A DNA stretch of 9,799 bases, from the NCBI GenBank assembly GCA_007118075.1, contig SKSH01000201.1, positions 1 through 9,799 of the forward strand. The letters run 5' to 3'. The notes under the pieces are model-generated. The model was given only the letters and a program-made list of their open reading frames with translations, made no database searches and had not been told where the DNA came from. The translations under genes and the position numbers were made by a program. Below, one piece after another: positions 6,632 through 9,799 of the stretch. The stretch's first letter is position 1, and the number at the start of each line of letters is the position of its first letter. The stretch comes from Halobacteriales archaeon (GTDB lineage Archaea; Halobacteriota; Halobacteria; Halobacteriales; SKSH01).

Positions 6632-7579
6632 ATGCGCCGCCGCCAACTTATCACCTCCGTTGGTATCCTCGGTGCTGTCGGGATCGGTGGCATCGTCGCT
6701 GCTCGCAATCCCAATCTGGCACAGGTCCCCTCCCTTCAGGAATCGTCCTCAACCGAACCGTTCGAACTACCGACCGATTCGTGGCATCAGGCCGGTTTTC
6801 GTCGAGTGTTCGATTACGGTGAGTACACTGATCAACAGCTCATCGTCGGTCTTCTCGATGAGGATAGTCTCGATGCTCAATTCGCTGTCTTCCTCGAATC
6901 GGGCGCTGGTCGTGTTGATTACTTCATCAATCATGAGACCGGTGAGATCTATCAAGATTCCTCGCAATCGACCAACAAGGACTACTACAACGAGGTGACC
7001 CGTATCGAGCAGGTTCGAGATGGCTTCTACCTCGAGGTGGAGACCAAGGCCGATGGCACCGGTGGACCGAAGATCGACTACCCAGCGACCTGGCAAGAGA
7101 TTGATTCAGTCGCATTGAGCGATCTCGATCTTATCAGTATCGCGTTCACCGATCGATGGGACAAGACCACCTATCAATCGATTGACCCGATTATCCCAGA
7201 GGTCGACCTCGAGTATCATCAGGAACACGGCGTCGAGTACGCCCTTCAGGATACGCCTGGATGGTCACGGACCGGTCGGTCGGTCTCTGCGGACTTCGCC
7301 ACAGCCGATGCTCGCACCGATACTGGCCTCGATATCTACCTCGAGGTCGAGGTAGAACAGCCGACCTACGACTTTGAGGTCAGAGAGGCAACCATCACCG
7401 ACGGGAAGATGCTCGAGCTCTCGGTCAACGTCTCAAACACCACTTCCCTCTCTGATAAGCCGATGTGGACCTCGGTCGACAAGATTGTGAAGGTGATGAA
7501 TCAGGGCGAAATCGCTGGAGTCGATATCCAGCTTGAGGGTGGACGGTACGGTCCACATGCGTTCGAGCTCTTCCTATAG
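6632..7579 (+). CDS. Tat-exported protein of unknown function
   Basis: The 315-residue protein opens with MRRRQLITSVGILGAVGIGG and a probable cleavage after IVAA near residue 24. This is a twin-arginine signal with a short hydrophobic core. The sequence contains no Cys, so it is not a lipoprotein and has no disulphides. The mature part is acidic and strand-rich. Its first half (about 40-180) includes a region with YFINHETGEIYQD and EVTRIEQVRDGFYLEVETKA. The last 90 residues (EVEVEQPTYDFEVREATI onwards) resemble an immunoglobulin-like or other beta-sandwich fold. I do not recognise the family. It probably works on the cell surface or is released. The gene converges on the desuccinylase-like gene, and its stop overlaps a possible coding tail on the other strand. 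Confidence 0.75.
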   Translation: MRRRQLITSVGILGAVGIGGIVAARNPNLAQVPSLQESSSTEPFELPTDSWHQAGFRRVFDYGEYTDQQLIVGLLDEDSLDAQFAVFLESGAGRVDYFINHETGEIYQDSSQSTNKDYYNEVTRIEQVRDGFYLEVETKADGTGGPKIDYPATWQEIDSVALSDLDLISIAFTDRWDKTTYQSIDPIIPEVDLEYHQEHGVEYALQDTPGWSRTGRSVSADFATADARTDTGLDIYLEVEVEQPTYDFEVREATITDGKMLELSVNVSNTTSLSDKPMWTSVDKIVKVMNQGEIAGVDIQLEGGRYGPHAFELFL

Positions 7580-7691
7580 CCAGCTGGAATCTAGCACCCA
7601 CTCGGAGTCGTCCTTTGCCGAATCACTCAGTCGAAGAGTATCGCTGGCAGATACGGTGAACGGTCGATCAGTTGCCTGCTCAGTCAGTCAT
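7574..7691 (-). pseudogene. coding tail cut off by a 4-base tandem duplication
   Basis: Downstream of the desuccinylase-like stop another frame runs without interruption to TAG (7574-7576): TEQATDRPFTVSASDTLRL, then SDSAKDDSEWVLDSSWL. It is acidic and protein-like and lies in a gap without another gene. Its only upstream triplets are a stop and CTG. Plus-strand bases 7681-7688 read CAGTCAGT, a tandem 4-mer. Deleting one copy puts the tail in the enzyme's frame after its ATG at 7689-7691 (MTEQATD...). So it is either a lost C-terminal extension of the enzyme, a separate small gene of about 37 residues beginning at that ATG, or a CTG-started ORF. Its stop overlaps the convergent gene's last codons. 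Confidence 0.4.
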
Positions 7692-8519
7692 GGTATCCAA
7701 CTCAGCAGGCGAATCGGCCAGCTTCCGTCCCCGGAATCCGAAGATGTCCTCATAGCCATCGACTGAGAGCAAGATCGGATGAAACGGCTCACCGGCGGTG
7801 AGTTCTGTCTCATCCACTCTTGCGAACGGTTGTCCGGTACCGACTCGCTCGAAGTTCTCGACGAGCACCTCATAGGTCTCACCGGGAGGGCGGTCGATCT
7901 CTTCACCGATCTCATAGACGGTCGGTTCGTGATAATGTACCTCGCCTTCGACCACCCCGGTTGCGATGAGGAACTCATCTGCGAGTGCTCGTGCCAGTCT
8001 GGTCGCTCGGTCGCTTCCTTGTGGTCCGGCCTCGATGGTAACGACCGTACCACAGGCACTGAGTGACCCGATATCGGCACCATCTGCGAGGACGAGATGC
8101 TCCACAGAGAGGGCCCTGGCGAGATCGATCGCTACTGGATCGTGTGGAGAGGCGAAGGCGAAGGGAGTTCCACTCGACCGAGTCGCATGGAGCGCGAGTG
8201 TCGGCACATTGGCAACCGCGTCACAGACCGCAACGGCGATTCGCTGCTCAAGTGCACCAGACGGATCACCAGGGAACGACCGATTCATATCGACCTCGAT
8301 GAACCGCCGATTTGCTGCGATCGCACCCGGATGTGCGATGATGAATCGACCACCACGATCGAGGGTGAGCATGCCAGCATCGATCTCGTGGAGGATAGAC
8401 TCAACTGCACGTACCCCGCTGGGTTCGTCACCGTGTACACCGCCGATGATGGCGGCGACCGGATCGTCTGGCCCCCGATCGCTGACGATTGGGCCCTCCT
8501 CTCGTTCCTCGCGACTCAT
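7680..8519 (-). CDS. M14-type aspartoacylase / succinylglutamate desuccinylase-like hydrolase
   Basis: This is a zinc-dependent amidohydrolase of the AstE/AspA group, which removes acyl groups from N-acyl amino acids or related compounds. Counting from the chosen ATG at 8519, the zinc site is GGVHGDEPSG (His29 and Glu32) plus His111 in TLALHATRS. The substrate-binding DMNRSFPG is at 77-84 and the catalytic Glu163 is in TIEAGPQGS. In most relatives the third ligand lies in D-L-H; here the Asp is Ala109, an oddity. A longer frame from 8615 would overlap hisD by about 50 bases and add an unlikely leader, so I chose the ATG 43 nt after hisD. Co-transcription with hisD is likely. The substrate is unknown; nothing points to arginine succinylation here. 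The C-terminus may be cut short by a frameshift. At 279 residues it is slightly short for the family. Confidence 0.8.
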   Translation of the reverse strand: MSREEREEGPIVSDRGPDDPVAAIIGGVHGDEPSGVRAVESILHEIDAGMLTLDRGGRFIIAHPGAIAANRRFIEVDMNRSFPGDPSGALEQRIAVAVCDAVANVPTLALHATRSSGTPFAFASPHDPVAIDLARALSVEHLVLADGADIGSLSACGTVVTIEAGPQGSDRATRLARALADEFLIATGVVEGEVHYHEPTVYEIGEEIDRPPGETYEVLVENFERVGTGQPFARVDETELTAGEPFHPILLSVDGYEDIFGFRGRKLADSPAELDTMTD

Positions 8520-8562
8520 CTGTTTGTCCGGTACCCTACCGTTGCACAAAGGTTGTTCGACC

Positions 8563-9799
8563 TCACTTGTTAGTCTGTTCGAACCGCCGTTCGGCCGCTC
8601 GCGCGTGTCCTTCAAGTCCCTCCATCCTCGCCAGCCGGGGGATATCTCGTATCAACTCGGTCGGGTAGGACTCGCCATCCATCTCGAGGTAGGTTGGCAG
8701 CCTGATGAAGTCGAAGACGGAGAGCCCGCCGGTAAACCGGGCGGCCCCACCGGTTGGCAGCACGTGGTTCGGACCGACTCCATAATCCCCAAGCGATTCC
8801 GGGGTGGCCTGTCCGATAAAGAGGGTGCCGTACCGGCTGACTTCGTCGGCGCAGTTGACGGCCGCATCACCGACGAGCTGGAGGTGCTCTGGTGCAAGTC
8901 GTTCGCACACATCGACTCCTGATTCGAGATCGTCAACGTGGACTGTGAAGCTGTTCTCGAACGCGGTGCTGGCCGTCTCTGCCGTCGAGATGGATTCGAG
9001 CTGGTCAACGATCGCTTCATCAGTCGCCTCGATGAGCGATCGATCGGGTGAAACAAGGATCGGCATCGCCTCCGGGGCATGTTCTGCCTGGGCGATGAGG
9101 TCAGCGGCGACGAGGGTAGCGTCGGCTGTGCCATCGGCCAAGATGACCAGTTCGGTCGGTCCGGCCATGAAATCAGTCTTGACATAGCCCGTGATGACCT
9201 TCTTTCCGGCGGTCACCCACGGTCCGCCTGGTCCGACGACCACCTCACACGCCGCGATCGATTCGGTCCCGAAGCCGAACGCCCCCATGGCTTGTGCACC
9301 ACCTGCGGTGATGACTGCATCTGCCTTGGCAACGTGGGCCGCGGCAAGCGTGCTATCTGCCGGCGACGGCGAGGCAACGAGCACCTCATGGACTCCTGCC
9401 ACGCGTGCGGGAACGGCGGTCATCAAGACCGAACTTGGAAGTGGGTATACACCTCCGGGTGCGTAACAGCCCGCTCGGTCGATCGGTACCACAGCATGGC
9501 CGGCACGGCCACCAGGGACGTCCACCGAAAACTCCTCGAGGGTGTTGAGCTGCTCGGTGGCGAACGTCTCGATCCGGGCAGCCGTCGACTCAAGGACCGT
9601 TTGATCGGTCGTATCCAACCTTTCGAACGCCTGTTCGAGGGCGGGACCCTCTAGGATCAGTGGATCATCGATGCTCAGGCCATCGTACTGGATGGCGAAA
9701 TCACGAAGCGCTTTGTCGCCACCATTGCGTACCGCCTGGACGATCGATCGTGCATCTTCGAGAATTCTCCCCTCGATTGGTTGGCGATCGATGTCGTCG
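8563..9799 (-). CDS. hisD: histidinol dehydrogenase, 5' end beyond the window
   Basis: HisD oxidises L-histidinol to L-histidine in two NAD-dependent steps, the last reactions of histidine synthesis, in the cytoplasm. About 411 codons are visible and the frame stays open to the right edge, so only some 15-20 N-terminal residues are missing; a TTG near 9618 is internal, not the start. Signatures seen: GCYAPGGVYPLPSSVLMTAV, AQAEH (zinc Gln and His), LAPEHLQLVG (catalytic Glu-His), GDYGVGPNHVLPTGG (zinc Asp) and MEGLEGHARAAERR (final zinc His). All zinc ligands and both catalytic residues are present. Two departures are that the usual GPGN of the NAD region reads GPGGPWVTAGKK, and the residue after the zinc-site His is Ala instead of the common Asp. 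No other his genes are in view. The desuccinylase-like gene follows after 43 nt. Confidence 0.92.
   Translation of the reverse strand, partial: DDIDRQPIEGRILEDARSIVQAVRNGGDKALRDFAIQYDGLSIDDPLILEGPALEQAFERLDTTDQTVLESTAARIETFATEQLNTLEEFSVDVPGGRAGHAVVPIDRAGCYAPGGVYPLPSSVLMTAVPARVAGVHEVLVASPSPADSTLAAAHVAKADAVITAGGAQAMGAFGFGTESIAACEVVVGPGGPWVTAGKKVITGYVKTDFMAGPTELVILADGTADATLVAADLIAQAEHAPEAMPILVSPDRSLIEATDEAIVDQLESISTAETASTAFENSFTVHVDDLESGVDVCERLAPEHLQLVGDAAVNCADEVSRYGTLFIGQATPESLGDYGVGPNHVLPTGGAARFTGGLSVFDFIRLPTYLEMDGESYPTELIRDIPRLARMEGLEGHARAAERRFEQTNK

Noticed and set aside
8520..8615. N-terminal extension of the desuccinylase-like gene overlapping hisD
   Set aside because: The extra residues are low in family character and overlap hisD by about 50 bases; the ATG at 8519 gives a normal N-terminus.
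7966..8922. 318-codon plus-strand reading frame across the desuccinylase/hisD junction
   Set aside because: It is antisense to two genes with intact family motifs; Ser/Arg/Pro-rich composition is typical of shadow frames.

Overview
The window looks like chromosomal DNA of a halophilic archaeon (Halobacteria). The proteins are rich in Asp and Glu. Several starts have a TATA-like box about 25-30 nt upstream and no Shine-Dalgarno, as expected for leaderless transcripts. There are twin-arginine export signals and family signatures that fit haloarchaeal homologues. By eye the base composition is moderate in the gene-dense part and strongly AT-rich in the first 600 bases.

Left third: bases 1-600 are an AT-rich, gene-free stretch with several dyads. 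Bases 604-802 hold five consecutive hairpins and look like an orphan structured RNA, possibly the 3' end of an IS200/IS605 (TnpB) element. Directly next to it is a 78-codon C-terminal fragment of a transposase on the minus strand (808-1044). This mobile-element graveyard ends just downstream of an eight-bladed PQQ-type beta-propeller protein (1106-2503, minus). That protein carries an N-terminal C2H2 zinc finger in front of a twin-arginine-like hydrophobic segment.

Middle: an SRAP/HMCES/YedK-type DNA-protein crosslinking protein (2936-3619, minus), whose true start puts the catalytic Cys at position 2. Next is a small membrane protein broken by a one-base frameshift (3758-3942, minus), then an ArsR-like winged-helix regulator with two Cys-rich zinc modules (4052-4996, minus). 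The regulator is divergent from an FAD-linked oxidoreductase of the PCMH/BBE family (5112-6494, plus). A twin-arginine-exported protein of unknown function follows (6632-7579, plus).

Right third: a minus-strand pair, histidinol dehydrogenase (hisD, open at the right edge) and an M14-type aspartoacylase/succinylglutamate desuccinylase-like enzyme, 43 nt apart. The enzyme's reading frame is closed by what looks like a 4-base tandem duplication. Past it, a plausible 30-odd-residue coding tail continues in another frame and converges on the end of the exported protein gene.

Apart from the hisD/desuccinylase pair and the divergent regulator/oxidoreductase pair, the genes look like independent transcription units. 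I see no CRISPR array, tRNA, rRNA or recognised defence system. The least ordinary items are the orphan structured RNA beside the transposase scrap, two probable frameshifts, and the zinc finger fused to an exported propeller.
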